In this document: piece by piece, positions 1 to 6,115 of the stretch
Position numbering within the stretch: position 1 is the stretch's first letter
How the letters are laid out: every line of letters starts with the position of its first letter
Assembly (NCBI GenBank): GCA_029004655.1
Contig: JAQVYP010000053.1
Coordinates: forward strand, 1-10,337
Source of the DNA: Oscillospiraceae bacterium
GTDB lineage: Bacteria > Bacillota > Clostridia > Oscillospirales > Acutalibacteraceae
DNA: 10,337 nucleotides
Reading direction: 5' to 3'
Made by a program: the position numbers and the translations under genes
The notes under the pieces: model-generated
Database searches by the model: none
The model's input: the letters and a program-made list of their open reading frames with translations, nothing else
Told to the model about the DNA's origin: nothing

Positions 1-17
1 ACTGCGTTGTCGTTCTC

Positions 18-35
18 GGCGGGCGATAGCCCGCC
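18..35. repeat. Perfect GC-rich hairpin (7-bp stem, GATA loop)
   Basis: GGCGGGC at 18-24 pairs with GCCCGCC at 29-35 across the four-base loop GATA. The stem is all G-C pairs. The bases after it are TTCGTCCTCC on the plus strand, not a T-run, so it is not a standard intrinsic terminator. Read on the minus strand, the following bases are GAGAACGACA, also without a T-run. It may belong to a dispersed GC-rich intergenic repeat, which is an inference. Confidence 0.6.
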
Positions 36-293
36 TTCGTCCTCCGCCTTGTCTCACAAACAAAATCCTCGCAAATCTTGGTCACTTTTTAATTGGAATT
101 AGTATGAGCTTGCGCTTGTGTCGTGCGCACACATAGGTGCAATTCTACTCTTATTTCGGAACAGCCAACGGAACAGTAAAGACTATTTCCTACAATTATA
201 ATAATAAATATTACGGTTCCCTGAAAGTCTGTTACAATCGGTGACAAATTATCGAGAGCATTCGTAATTTTGCAATTACCCAGTGTATATAGT

Positions 294-300
294 AAGGCGG
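294..300 (+). promoter_or_regulatory. Ribosome binding site that fixes a TTG start at 310
   Basis: AAGGCGG differs from the ideal AAGGAGG at one base and sits nine bases before TTG at 310. An in-frame GTG at 283 lies upstream of this site and has no good site of its own. The protein family normally begins directly with the first beta strand, which matches a start at 310. Confidence 0.65.
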
Positions 301-309
301 AAAAAAAAC

Positions 310-1029
310 TTGAAAGAACTTAAAATAGCCATAATTGTGGCTGATGATGTTGAATATATTACGGTTGAGAAATATGCTGAAGCTGCGGGTGCCGAAAGGC
401 AGGATATGTACGCAAGAAGAGGCCACCGGTATGAACTCTTGGGTTCTGACAAAAAAATTGTTGTAAATACTGCATTATGTGGTATCGGTATGGTTAATGC
501 GGCAGCGGCGACAATGTATTATGCGCAGCATGGCTGCGATATAATTATCAGTCTTGGAATGTCAGGTGGAATGACAAGAGTTCATCGTGGGGATATTGTT
601 GTGGGCACAAAATTTATCGAGCATGATTTTGACTTAACAGGTCTTGGCTATAAACCGGCCGAAAAGCCGCTTCAGGATTACATATATGAGTGCGATAAGC
701 TTTTGCATGATGACTATATTGCAAAGCACGAAAATGTCAAAAACGGTGTGATGGTAAGCGGCGACAGCTTCGTTTGCAAACCGGAAGACCGGGATTTTAT
801 GGTGAAAACATGGGACAGTGTCGCTTGTGATATGGAAACTGCGGCTGAGGCTTATGTTTGCAGTCTTTGCGGCATCAAGTTTCTGGCTGTTCGCAAAATT
901 TCTGACGGTGCGAGCGATGATGCGATAAATGAATATTCGCAAATGAAAACAGAAGACGATAATGCTTGGTCAGATGCCGTCCTTGAATGGATTAAAACTC
1001 TTTTTGAGAAAAAAGAGATTTGGAATTGA
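310..1029 (+). CDS. mtnN: MTA/SAH nucleosidase-type nucleoside hydrolase
   Basis: This 239-residue protein belongs to the PNP/UDP phosphorylase superfamily and most resembles 5'-methylthioadenosine/S-adenosylhomocysteine nucleosidase (E. coli enzyme about 232 residues). That cytosolic enzyme removes adenine from the by-products of methylation and polyamine synthesis. Visible matches are CGIGMVNA at 57-64, SLGMSGG at 81-87, HDFDLTGLGY at 105-114, SGDSFV at 150-155, CDMETAAEAYVC at 173-184 and VRKISDGAS at 194-202. Placed against the E. coli enzyme, Glu15, Met175-Glu176 and Asp199 fall where the catalytic and ribose-binding residues are expected. The first strand is less typical (AIIVADDVEY), so a related nucleoside substrate is possible. 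TTG at 310 is preferred over GTG at 283 because of the ribosome binding site. The flippase gene follows after 25 bases, suggesting co-transcription. Confidence 0.82.
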   Translation: MKELKIAIIVADDVEYITVEKYAEAAGAERQDMYARRGHRYELLGSDKKIVVNTALCGIGMVNAAAATMYYAQHGCDIIISLGMSGGMTRVHRGDIVVGTKFIEHDFDLTGLGYKPAEKPLQDYIYECDKLLHDDYIAKHENVKNGVMVSGDSFVCKPEDRDFMVKTWDSVACDMETAAEAYVCSLCGIKFLAVRKISDGASDDAINEYSQMKTEDDNAWSDAVLEWIKTLFEKKEIWN

Positions 1030-1054
1030 TCGATGTTGAACAGGTTGTGTAATA

Positions 1055-2752
1055 ATGGAAAAACCAAAAAGAAAACCGCAATCGTTTTTGTACGGCACAT
1101 TTATTTTGCTGGTTGCTACGATAATATGTGAGTTTATCGGTGTTGTCTTCAGAATACCCCTTGTCAATCTTCTTGGCGAAAGCGGTATGGGATATTTCTC
1201 GACAGCTTATGACCTCTACTTGCCTATATATGCTCTTGCTATGGCGGGACTGCCGATTGCAATTTCACGAATTGTTGCAGAACAGATTACTGTACACCGC
1301 TATAAAGATGTTAGAAAAACACTGAAAATAGCAGTACGTGCTTTTTTGATAACGGGAATTGTCAGCTTTATTATTATGATGATAGCTGCGTATCCGTTCG
1401 TGCAGATTACCGGTAACCAAGGTGCTTTGCCGGGGATTTTGGCAATTGCTCCGTCACTTTTGATGTGCTGCATAATGTCCGCTTATCGTGGATATTATGA
1501 AGGCCTTCGTAATATGTATCCCACTTCAATTTCGTGTATTATAGAATCACTCTGTAAATTGATATTGGGTGTTGGTTTCGCATATTTAGTTATTGCGCAT
1601 TATGGCGAGGTGAACGCTACTTCGTCATCTTATGCCGCCGCGGCATGCTTGTTTGGTATAACTATAGGAACAGTATTCGGCACTTTTTATTTAGTGTTAA
1701 GGCATAAAGTAAAGGGTGATGGAATCACAGCCGAAGAGTTGGCGGCATCGAGCAATCCTATAGGCACAAAACAAGCAGTAAAAAATATTATTATTATAGC
1801 AATCCCCGTAGCTTTGGGCTCTCTTGTTTCAAATGTTGCAAGTTTAGTTGATGTTACAATGGTTCAAAGACAACTTGTAGGTGCGGTGTCTTTAGGCGGA
1901 GATACTATTAAGTCAATGTACAGCGAGCTAATAAGTGCCAAAAACTTAACAGACAGCGAAATTCCGAATGCATTGTATGGTTGCTATAAGGGATATGCCT
2001 TCTCTTTATATAATCTGGTTCCGTCAATAACAGCGGCTTTAGGAGTAAGCGCGCTTCCTGTTTTGGCATCGTCTTGGGTAGAAAAAAATAAACTTCTTAT
2101 TAAGAAAAATATAGAATTAATGATAAAAACCACGGTGCTTATGGCAATGCCTATGGGAATAGGGCTATCTGTAATGGCAATGCCGATTATGAATCTGCTT
2201 TATTCTAAACAACCGCTAGGTGTTGAGGTGGCAACTCCACTTTTGACTATATTGGGAATTGCGGCAATATTTTCGGGGATTTTGGCTCCCCTTACAAATA
2301 TGCTTCAGGCGATCGGCAGGCAGGATATTCCGGTTAAAAATATTGCAATTGGCGTAGTGGTAAAAATAGTTGTAAACTATATTTTGGTCGGTATTCCTTC
2401 AATCAATATTATCGGTGCACCTATCGGAACTCTTGCGTGCTATGTTTATATTGCAACGGCAAACTTTGTTTGCCTGATAAAATATTCGGGTGTAATGCCG
2501 AATTTGGTTAAGCTTATTGTTAAACCGTTAGTTGCATCTCTAATATGCGGTGCAGCAGCTTTTGCCACTTACAGCTTATTTGCTACTCATATTTCTAATA
2601 GTATTTCAACTGTTATCGCAGTGCTTGTTGCAGCTATAATATACGTTGTAGGCATCGTTTTTTTGCACGCAATTGATAAGGAAGATATTATTTCTTTGCC
2701 AAATGGAGAAAAAATTGCGAAAGTACTTGAAATAGTCGGAATAATAAAGTAA
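1055..2752 (+). CDS. spoVB: SpoVB/YabM-type polysaccharide (lipid-linked) flippase
   Basis: This 565-residue polytopic membrane protein belongs to the MOP/MATE-like exporter superfamily, in the branch of B. subtilis SpoVB and YabM. Members are thought to flip lipid-linked cell-wall precursors; SpoVB is needed for spore cortex. After a basic N-terminus (MEKPKRKPQ), hydrophobic segments recur through the whole length, about 13-14 by eye. Family hallmarks are the stretch near 42-75 (ESGMGYFSTAYDLYLPIYAL, then AGLPIAISRIVAE), the segment YRGYYEGLRNMYPT, and YKGYAFSLYNLVPSITAALGVSALPVL in the middle. ATG at 1055 is the only sensible start because an in-frame stop (TGA 1037-1039) lies just upstream; its ribosome binding site is weak. 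Position before mazG and the yab genes fits YabM rather than SpoVB itself, so the symbol denotes the family. No terminator is seen after it. Confidence 0.86.
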   Translation: MEKPKRKPQSFLYGTFILLVATIICEFIGVVFRIPLVNLLGESGMGYFSTAYDLYLPIYALAMAGLPIAISRIVAEQITVHRYKDVRKTLKIAVRAFLITGIVSFIIMMIAAYPFVQITGNQGALPGILAIAPSLLMCCIMSAYRGYYEGLRNMYPTSISCIIESLCKLILGVGFAYLVIAHYGEVNATSSSYAAAACLFGITIGTVFGTFYLVLRHKVKGDGITAEELAASSNPIGTKQAVKNIIIIAIPVALGSLVSNVASLVDVTMVQRQLVGAVSLGGDTIKSMYSELISAKNLTDSEIPNALYGCYKGYAFSLYNLVPSITAALGVSALPVLASSWVEKNKLLIKKNIELMIKTTVLMAMPMGIGLSVMAMPIMNLLYSKQPLGVEVATPLLTILGIAAIFSGILAPLTNMLQAIGRQDIPVKNIAIGVVVKIVVNYILVGIPSINIIGAPIGTLACYVYIATANFVCLIKYSGVMPNLVKLIVKPLVASLICGAAAFATYSLFATHISNSISTVIAVLVAAIIYVVGIVFLHAIDKEDIISLPNGEKIAKVLEIVGIIK

Positions 2753-2852
2753 TATATAGAGAATGCTTGTTAATTTCAATATTTATTTCATATGTTGTAG
2801 AGCATAAGTTGTTTAATTTGTTGCTCGAAAATGAAAGTAGGTGTAAGCAATA

Positions 2853-3656
2853 TTGAGTGATGAGCTGAAATTCCAAAAAAAAGAAAAATATGATATTAAC
2901 GATTTGCTTATGATTGTTAAAAAGCTTCGTTCTCCCGGCGGATGCCCGTGGGATATCGAACAAACTCATGAATCTATTCGTCAAAGCATGCTTGAAGAAG
3001 CATACGAGGTCGCGGACGCCATTGACTTAAATGATGAAGCGGGTTTGTGTGAAGAACTTGGCGACGTTCTGTTGCAGGTTGTTTTTCATTCTCAACTTTC
3101 TGCAGAGGAAAACACATTCAATTTCCTAGATGTTGCAGACGGAATTTGCAAAAAGCTTGTTAGCCGTCATCCTCATGTTTTCTCAAATGTTAAGGTTAAG
3201 AATACAGAAGAAGTTTTGAACAATTGGGATGCAATAAAAAAGGAAGAGAAAAACCATTCCACTTATACTGATACACTGGAAAGCGTTCCAAAAGCATTTC
3301 CTGCACTCATGCGTGCCACGAAGATTCAAAAGCGTGCCGCAAAAGTGGGATTTGATTGGGCAAGCATAGATGGTGCAACTGATAAATTTTATGAAGAAAT
3401 AGGCGAGCTAAAAGAAGCGATAAAAGACAAAGATCAACAAAAAATCGAAGAAGAATTTGGAGACTTATTGTTTTCTGCGGTTAATATATCAAGATTCATA
3501 GGTGTTGATGCTGAAGATGCACTAGGAAAAGCTACTTCCAAATTCACAAATCGGTTCGGCAAGGTTGAGCGCCGCGCAATAGAAAGCGGTAAAGACATAA
3601 AATATATGTCGCTTGAGGAACTTGACAGCATTTGGGACAGCATTAAACACGATTAA
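2853..3656 (+). CDS. mazG: MazG nucleoside triphosphate pyrophosphohydrolase
   Basis: This 267-residue cytosolic enzyme has two MazG domains, like the 263-residue E. coli protein. MazG hydrolyses NTPs and dNTPs to monophosphates plus pyrophosphate and is linked to clearing abnormal nucleotides. The first domain carries LRSPGGCPWDIEQTHESIR (25-43) and the Mg-binding acidic pairs EEAYE at 48-52 and EELGD at 67-71, followed by RHPHVF at 105-110. The second has EEIGE at 181-185 and EEFGD at 200-204, so both metal sites look intact. The start is TTG, with AGG at 2839-2841 about 11 bases upstream; no in-frame ATG gives a full protein. The B. subtilis counterpart YabN has an extra N-terminal tetrapyrrole-methylase domain that is absent here. 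A 100-base gap separates it from the flippase gene; a weak promoter-like pair (TTGTTA 2767-2772, TATGTT 2791-2796) lies in it. Confidence 0.93.
   Translation: MSDELKFQKKEKYDINDLLMIVKKLRSPGGCPWDIEQTHESIRQSMLEEAYEVADAIDLNDEAGLCEELGDVLLQVVFHSQLSAEENTFNFLDVADGICKKLVSRHPHVFSNVKVKNTEEVLNNWDAIKKEEKNHSTYTDTLESVPKAFPALMRATKIQKRAAKVGFDWASIDGATDKFYEEIGELKEAIKDKDQQKIEEEFGDLLFSAVNISRFIGVDAEDALGKATSKFTNRFGKVERRAIESGKDIKYMSLEELDSIWDSIKHD
3622..3649 (+). promoter_or_regulatory. Possible sigma-A promoter for hup, inside the end of mazG
   Basis: A perfect -35 box, TTGACA (3622-3627), is followed after 16 bases by TAAACA (3644-3649), a poor -10 match. HU is usually made in large amounts and would be expected to have its own promoter, and its message ends at its own terminator. 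The -10 match is weak and the site overlaps coding sequence, so this is a tentative call. Confidence 0.25.
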
Positions 3657-3720
3657 TTTGTTTCACCACAAGCATCGCTTGCGTTGATAAATAACTTTAT
3701 TTCAGGGGGAAGTAAAAAAA

Positions 3721-3996
3721 ATGAACAAATCAGAACTTATCACAGCAATAGCTGAAAAGGCAGAACTTTCGAAGAAGGATGCCGACAAAGCCTTAACAAC
3801 AGTCATCGAAACCATCACAGAGCAACTTAAGGCCGGAGACAAAATTCAACTTGTTGGATTCGGAACATTCGAAGTTCGCGATCGTGCCGAGAGAAGCGGT
3901 ATAAATCCTCAAACAAAGGAACCCATAACAATCGCTGCATCAAAGGCTCCTGTTTTCAAAGCAGGAAAAGCATTTAAGGATGCTATTTCAAAGTAA
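3721..3996 (+). CDS. hup: HU-type histone-like DNA-binding protein
   Basis: This 91-residue protein is a full-length HU homologue. HU dimers bend and compact chromosomal DNA with little sequence preference. The body helices occupy about residues 3-38, the signature GFGTFEVRDRAERSGINPQT spans 46-65, and the DNA-intercalating proline of the beta arm is Pro63. The C-terminal APVFKAGKAFKDAI is typical. ATG at 3721 follows a strong ribosome binding site, AGGGGGAAG at 3704-3712. A perfect 12-bp terminator hairpin comes 10 bases after the stop codon, so the gene may form its own unit or close the mazG unit. In B. subtilis the HU gene lies elsewhere; a place between mazG and the S4-domain gene is, from memory, common in Clostridia. 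Confidence 0.96.
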   Translation: MNKSELITAIAEKAELSKKDADKALTTVIETITEQLKAGDKIQLVGFGTFEVRDRAERSGINPQTKEPITIAASKAPVFKAGKAFKDAISK

Positions 3997-4006
3997 TTTT
4001 GATAAC

Positions 4007-4040
4007 AAACCGCCTTTGTTTTTCAAAGGCGGTTTACTTA
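4007..4040 (+). terminator. Intrinsic terminator after hup
   Basis: AAACCGCCTTTG at 4007-4018 and CAAAGGCGGTTT at 4024-4035 form a perfect 12-bp stem with a TTTTT loop. The tail is only moderately T-rich (TTTACTTATTTC), but stem strength and position directly after the hup stop codon support termination. It divides the hup transcript from the rqcP-yabP-yabQ-divIC unit. Confidence 0.85.
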
Positions 4041-4090
4041 TTTCAACAAGCCTCAAGGGTGTCTATTATTTAATGGGAGAGCAGTATAAT

Positions 4091-4333
4091 ATGCGCTTAG
4101 ATAAATATTTAAAAGTATCAAGAATCATCAAACGTCGAACTATTGCAAACGAAGCTTGTGATGCGGGACGTGTTTTAGTTGGCGGAAAACAGGCAAGAGC
4201 CTCTTATGAAGTAAAAGAGGGAGATAAATTGGAAATTAATTTTGGTGCCAGGACTGTCAAATTAGAGGTTGTAAGCGTTAATGAGTTTGCCAAGAAGGAT
4301 GATGCAGCACTTTTATATAAAATAATTGATTAG
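4091..4333 (+). CDS. rqcP: RqcP (YabO) S4-domain ribosome quality-control factor
   Basis: This 80-residue protein is almost entirely an S4 RNA-binding domain of the Hsp15/YabO family. B. subtilis YabO, renamed RqcP, binds stalled 50S subunits carrying peptidyl-tRNA and works with RqcH to add alanine tails to the unfinished chain. The N-terminus MRLDKYLKVSRIIKRR closely matches the B. subtilis protein, including Asp4 and Arg16, which I recall as important for 50S contact. A central GRVLVGG turn (26-32) and VKEGDKLEINFG (41-52) complete the fold. The frame is open upstream to 3980, but ATG at 4091 is chosen because it restores the family N-terminus and follows GGGAGAG (4075-4081) by nine bases. 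It follows the hup terminator and precedes yabP, as in B. subtilis. Its promoter is not obvious. Confidence 0.92.
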   Translation: MRLDKYLKVSRIIKRRTIANEACDAGRVLVGGKQARASYEVKEGDKLEINFGARTVKLEVVSVNEFAKKDDAALLYKIID

Positions 4334-4417
4334 AAAACAATAAACACTTTATTTTGGACTATCTGTAGAATAACATAACCCACTTTTTCATAACTATTAC
4401 AAAAGGGGGATTTTGTT

Positions 4418-4702
4418 ATGACAGATGATATTAAATCAATTAAAACGCCGCATAATGTTATTATGGAAAACAGGTCTAAGGTGATGATAACAGGTGTAAG
4501 GGATGTTGATAATTTTGATGAACAAACCATTGTACTTGTTACAGATTCCGGCGAGCTTACAATAAGAGGAGCAGGTCTTCATATAAGTCGCTTTAATGTC
4601 GAAACCGGTGAAATTGCTATGGACGGCGAAATAATTGCACTGGTTTATACAAATGACAAGCCCCAAAGTGGCGGCGGCATATTGGGAAGATTGTTTAAGT
4701 AG
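4418..4702 (+). CDS. yabP: YabP sporulation protein
   Basis: This 94-residue protein matches the YabP/YqfC family, small soluble proteins required for normal sporulation in B. subtilis (YabP about 100 residues). Their biochemical role is unknown. Typical features are HNVIMENRSKVMITGVRDV near 12-30, DNFDEQTIVLVTDSGELTI (31-49) and GAGLHISRFNVETGEIAMDG (51-70), followed by a hydrophobic strand and a GGGILGRLFK tail. ATG at 4418 has a strong ribosome binding site, AAGGGGGA (4403-4410), seven bases upstream. An 84-base gap separates it from rqcP, room enough for a sporulation promoter; in B. subtilis yabP is transcribed by the mother-cell factor sigma-E. yabQ starts two bases after the stop codon, so the two are probably translationally coupled. 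Confidence 0.9.
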   Translation: MTDDIKSIKTPHNVIMENRSKVMITGVRDVDNFDEQTIVLVTDSGELTIRGAGLHISRFNVETGEIAMDGEIIALVYTNDKPQSGGGILGRLFK

Positions 4703-4704
4703 CT

Positions 4705-5241
4705 ATGGGTCATATTAATGTTGCTTATCAAACAATCACCTTCTTCTTGTCCATAGCATTTGGCGCGGCGGCATGTTTGGTTTATGATGTTTTCAGAATA
4801 GTACATAAGCTATTTTGCAGATCTTGGTTTGGGGTATTTGTTTTAGATATAATTTACTGGATTATTATGGCTTTTGTTACCTTCAGCTTCTTGCTTTTGC
4901 GTTGCGGGGGTGAAGTCAGAGCGTTTGCGTTGTTCGGCCTTCTGAGTGGCTTTATTATATGCAGATTTACACTTTCGCCGATTTTTATGGTTTTTGTAAT
5001 GAAAGTTGCTGAAATAATCGGCTGTATTATTGGCTTTATTCGGAAACCAATTAGACTTTTAAAGTCAAAAATTGCAAAAATATCAAAAAAAGTCCTAAAA
5101 ATGCTGAAAAAACTTGCACTGTGTTTAAAAAACCCCTTGAAACAACGTGTCAGTGTGGTGTATAATTACTGTAATATTGAAAAGTTTAAGAAAAAAGAAA
5201 ATCGGCGAAAAAAGGGCAACCAATCCGCAGCCGATGGTTGA
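4705..5241 (+). CDS. yabQ: YabQ spore cortex biosynthesis membrane protein
   Basis: This 178-residue protein has four likely membrane segments (about residues 8-27, 42-65, 71-88 and 91-112), then a very basic tail rich in Lys and Arg (113-171). It matches YabQ, a mother-cell membrane protein needed for spore cortex formation in B. subtilis. The best family marks are YDVFRIVHK (27-35), LDIIYWIIMAF (47-57) and GGEVRAFALFGLLSGFIICR (68-87) with FTLSPIF next. No catalytic motif is visible and the molecular activity is unknown. ATG at 4705 has no strong ribosome binding site of its own and lies two bases after yabP, consistent with coupling. The Lys-rich tail varies among homologues, so it is the least certain part. 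Confidence 0.88.
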   Translation: MGHINVAYQTITFFLSIAFGAAACLVYDVFRIVHKLFCRSWFGVFVLDIIYWIIMAFVTFSFLLLRCGGEVRAFALFGLLSGFIICRFTLSPIFMVFVMKVAEIIGCIIGFIRKPIRLLKSKIAKISKKVLKMLKKLALCLKNPLKQRVSVVYNYCNIEKFKKKENRRKKGNQSAADG

Positions 5242-5254
5242 ATGGAAGTGAAAA

Positions 5255-5545
5255 ATGAGTACAAAACCCCAAAAACGTAAAAGTGTTTTGCTAAGGTTGA
5301 TTTTACTCCTTTTTTCTGTCTATATTATTGGTTCGTTGGGAAACCTTCAAATCGAACTTATAAACAGCCGTAAAGAATTAGAATCACTTACGGCAGAGCA
5401 AACCGAAAAAAGCATTAAAGTTAACGAGCTTGTTACCTTGCTTGATAACGGTACGGAAGCTGACTTTATAGAAAAAGCGGCACGTGAACGGTTGGGCTAT
5501 GTTTATGCAGACGAGCAAGTTTATATAGACTTGTCCGGAAATTAA
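5255..5545 (+). CDS. divIC: DivIC/FtsB-family septum formation initiator
   Basis: This 96-residue bitopic membrane protein has a basic N-terminus (KPQKRK), one transmembrane helix at about 12-30, an extracytoplasmic coiled coil at about 31-62, and the family C-terminal motif AARERLGYVYADEQVYIDL (75-93). DivIC works with FtsL and DivIB at the division septum and helps activate septal cell-wall synthesis. ATG at 5255 follows GGAAG (5244-5248) by six bases. The gene order yabQ-divIC-S1 gene is the same as in B. subtilis. Small size and general architecture are shared with FtsL, but the neighbours and the RERLGY motif favour DivIC. Confidence 0.9.
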   Translation: MSTKPQKRKSVLLRLILLLFSVYIIGSLGNLQIELINSRKELESLTAEQTEKSIKVNELVTLLDNGTEADFIEKAARERLGYVYADEQVYIDLSGN

Positions 5546-5585
5546 TCTGTAACAGCTTTGGCTGTATATAAAAAGGATAACTTTC

Positions 5586-5592
5586 AAGGAGG
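5586..5592 (+). promoter_or_regulatory. Perfect AAGGAGG ribosome binding site for the S1 gene
   Basis: AAGGAGG lies 13 bases before ATG at 5606, somewhat longer than usual. It rules out the upstream in-frame start at 5558, which would place this site inside the coding region. The protein from 5606 starts MSIDVGEIVEGKVTG, matching known YabR proteins. Confidence 0.7.
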
Positions 5593-5605
5593 AACGCAAT
5601 CACAT

Positions 5606-6046
5606 ATGTCAATTGATGTTGGTGAAATTGTTGAGGGAAAAGTCACAGGTATTACTAATTTTGGCGTTTTCGTTGATTTAGGCGATGGCAAAAGCGGAAT
5701 GGTACATATTTCCGAAGTTGCTCAAACCTATGTTAGTGAAATCAGAGACCATGTAAAAGAAAATGATGTTGTTAAAATGAAGGTTTTGAACATCACAGAT
5801 GATGGGAAGATTAGCCTTAGCATTAAACGTGCCATGGAACCCATTAAAAGACCTGTTATGCAGCAACGTCCCATGAGGTCGGCGTTTGCATCTTCCGGTT
5901 CTGCACCCTGGCAAAAAAAGAACGAGCCTGCCACATTCGAAGATATGCTGACAAAGTTTAAGCAGACTAGTGATGATAAATTTTCGGATTTGAAAAAAAA
6001 GAATCCCGATTCACGCCGTCAGAAGCGTGGCTCCACAGCAAAATAA
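5606..6046 (+). CDS. yabR: YabR-like S1 RNA-binding domain protein
   Basis: This 146-residue protein has one S1 domain at about 3-75 (VGEIVEGKVTGITNFGVFVD, then GKSGMVHISEVAQTYV and DDGKISLSIKRA), followed by a basic, low-complexity linker and a C-terminal motif FEDMLTKFKQTSDDKFSDLK (111-130) with a basic end. The S1 part and the FEDML-type tail match B. subtilis YabR and resemble general stress protein 13 and pneumococcal CvfD, which bind RNA or ribosomes. Its exact role is not established. ATG at 5606 is selected by the family N-terminus and the AAGGAGG site. The 60-base gap after divIC contains a small ACAGC/GCTGT hairpin (5552-5565). A strong terminator follows, making this the last gene of the rqcP-to-S1 unit. 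Confidence 0.88.
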   Translation: MSIDVGEIVEGKVTGITNFGVFVDLGDGKSGMVHISEVAQTYVSEIRDHVKENDVVKMKVLNITDDGKISLSIKRAMEPIKRPVMQQRPMRSAFASSGSAPWQKKNEPATFEDMLTKFKQTSDDKFSDLKKKNPDSRRQKRGSTAK

Positions 6047-6050
6047 GCTG

Positions 6051-6076
6051 GGGCAGACATTCGTCTGCCCTTTTTT
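6051..6076 (+). terminator. Strong intrinsic terminator after the S1 gene
   Basis: GGGCAGAC (6051-6058) and GTCTGCCC (6063-6070) form a perfect 8-bp GC-rich stem with an ATTC loop, followed at once by six T (6071-6076). This is a textbook Rho-independent terminator, four bases after the stop codon, and separates the sporulation/division block from the metabolic genes. Confidence 0.95.
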
Positions 6077-6115
6077 CAATTTTAATATTTTTACATACTA
6101 TTCGAGGTATTATAT

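Larger units (their letters stand above)
1..309. other. Gene-free leader: GC-rich start, AT-rich remainder
   Basis: No convincing gene is seen before the first coding region. Bases 1-60 are unusually GC-rich (37 of 60 by hand count) compared with the AT-leaning remainder and contain a perfect hairpin at 18-35. Short open stretches cross this part on both strands, but none has a ribosome binding site or recognisable protein content. Bases 181-230 are AT-rich and include a perfect TATAAT at 197-202, without a good -35 box at normal spacing. A small hairpin, TGTTAC/GTGACA with a five-base loop, lies at 230-246. The stretch could be the tail of an upstream gene, an intergenic repeat, or the leader of the first gene. 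Confidence 0.5.

Noticed and set aside
2..136. Open frames through the GC-rich start, including a plus-strand frame ending at TAG 134-136, one ending at 100-102, and a minus-strand frame running off the left edge from about 85
   Set aside because: No ribosome binding site, no recognisable protein and Arg/Pro/Ser-rich content typical of chance reading through GC-rich DNA. A partial gene cannot be fully excluded at the edge.
197..202. Perfect TATAAT as a promoter for the nucleosidase gene
   Set aside because: No acceptable -35 box at 16-19 bases upstream, in a stretch so AT-rich that the hexamer is expected by chance.
283..309. GTG at 283 as the start of the nucleosidase
   Set aside because: The ribosome binding site at 294-300 would lie inside the gene, and the extra residues do not fit the family N-terminus.
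634..1167. Minus-strand open frames opposite the nucleosidase, and similar ones opposite other genes
   Set aside because: They are shadows of well-supported plus-strand genes, with no ribosome binding sites or family motifs.
3980..4090. N-terminal extension of RqcP
   Set aside because: It would read through the hup terminator and overlap the hup end; the family begins exactly at MRLDKYLKVSR.
4340..4354. AATAAA-CAC-TTTATT hairpin after rqcP as a terminator
   Set aside because: The stem is six A-T pairs only, with no T-run; too weak to support.
5558..5605. Sixteen-residue extension of the S1 protein
   Set aside because: It covers the AAGGAGG site, and homologues begin at MSI-VG.
6073..6101. 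TTTTCA-17 bases-TACTAT (also resembling a sigma-E CATACTAT) before the amidohydrolase
   Set aside because: The predicted start point would fall at or past the ribosome binding site at 6104-6107, and the -35 is the T-run of the terminator.
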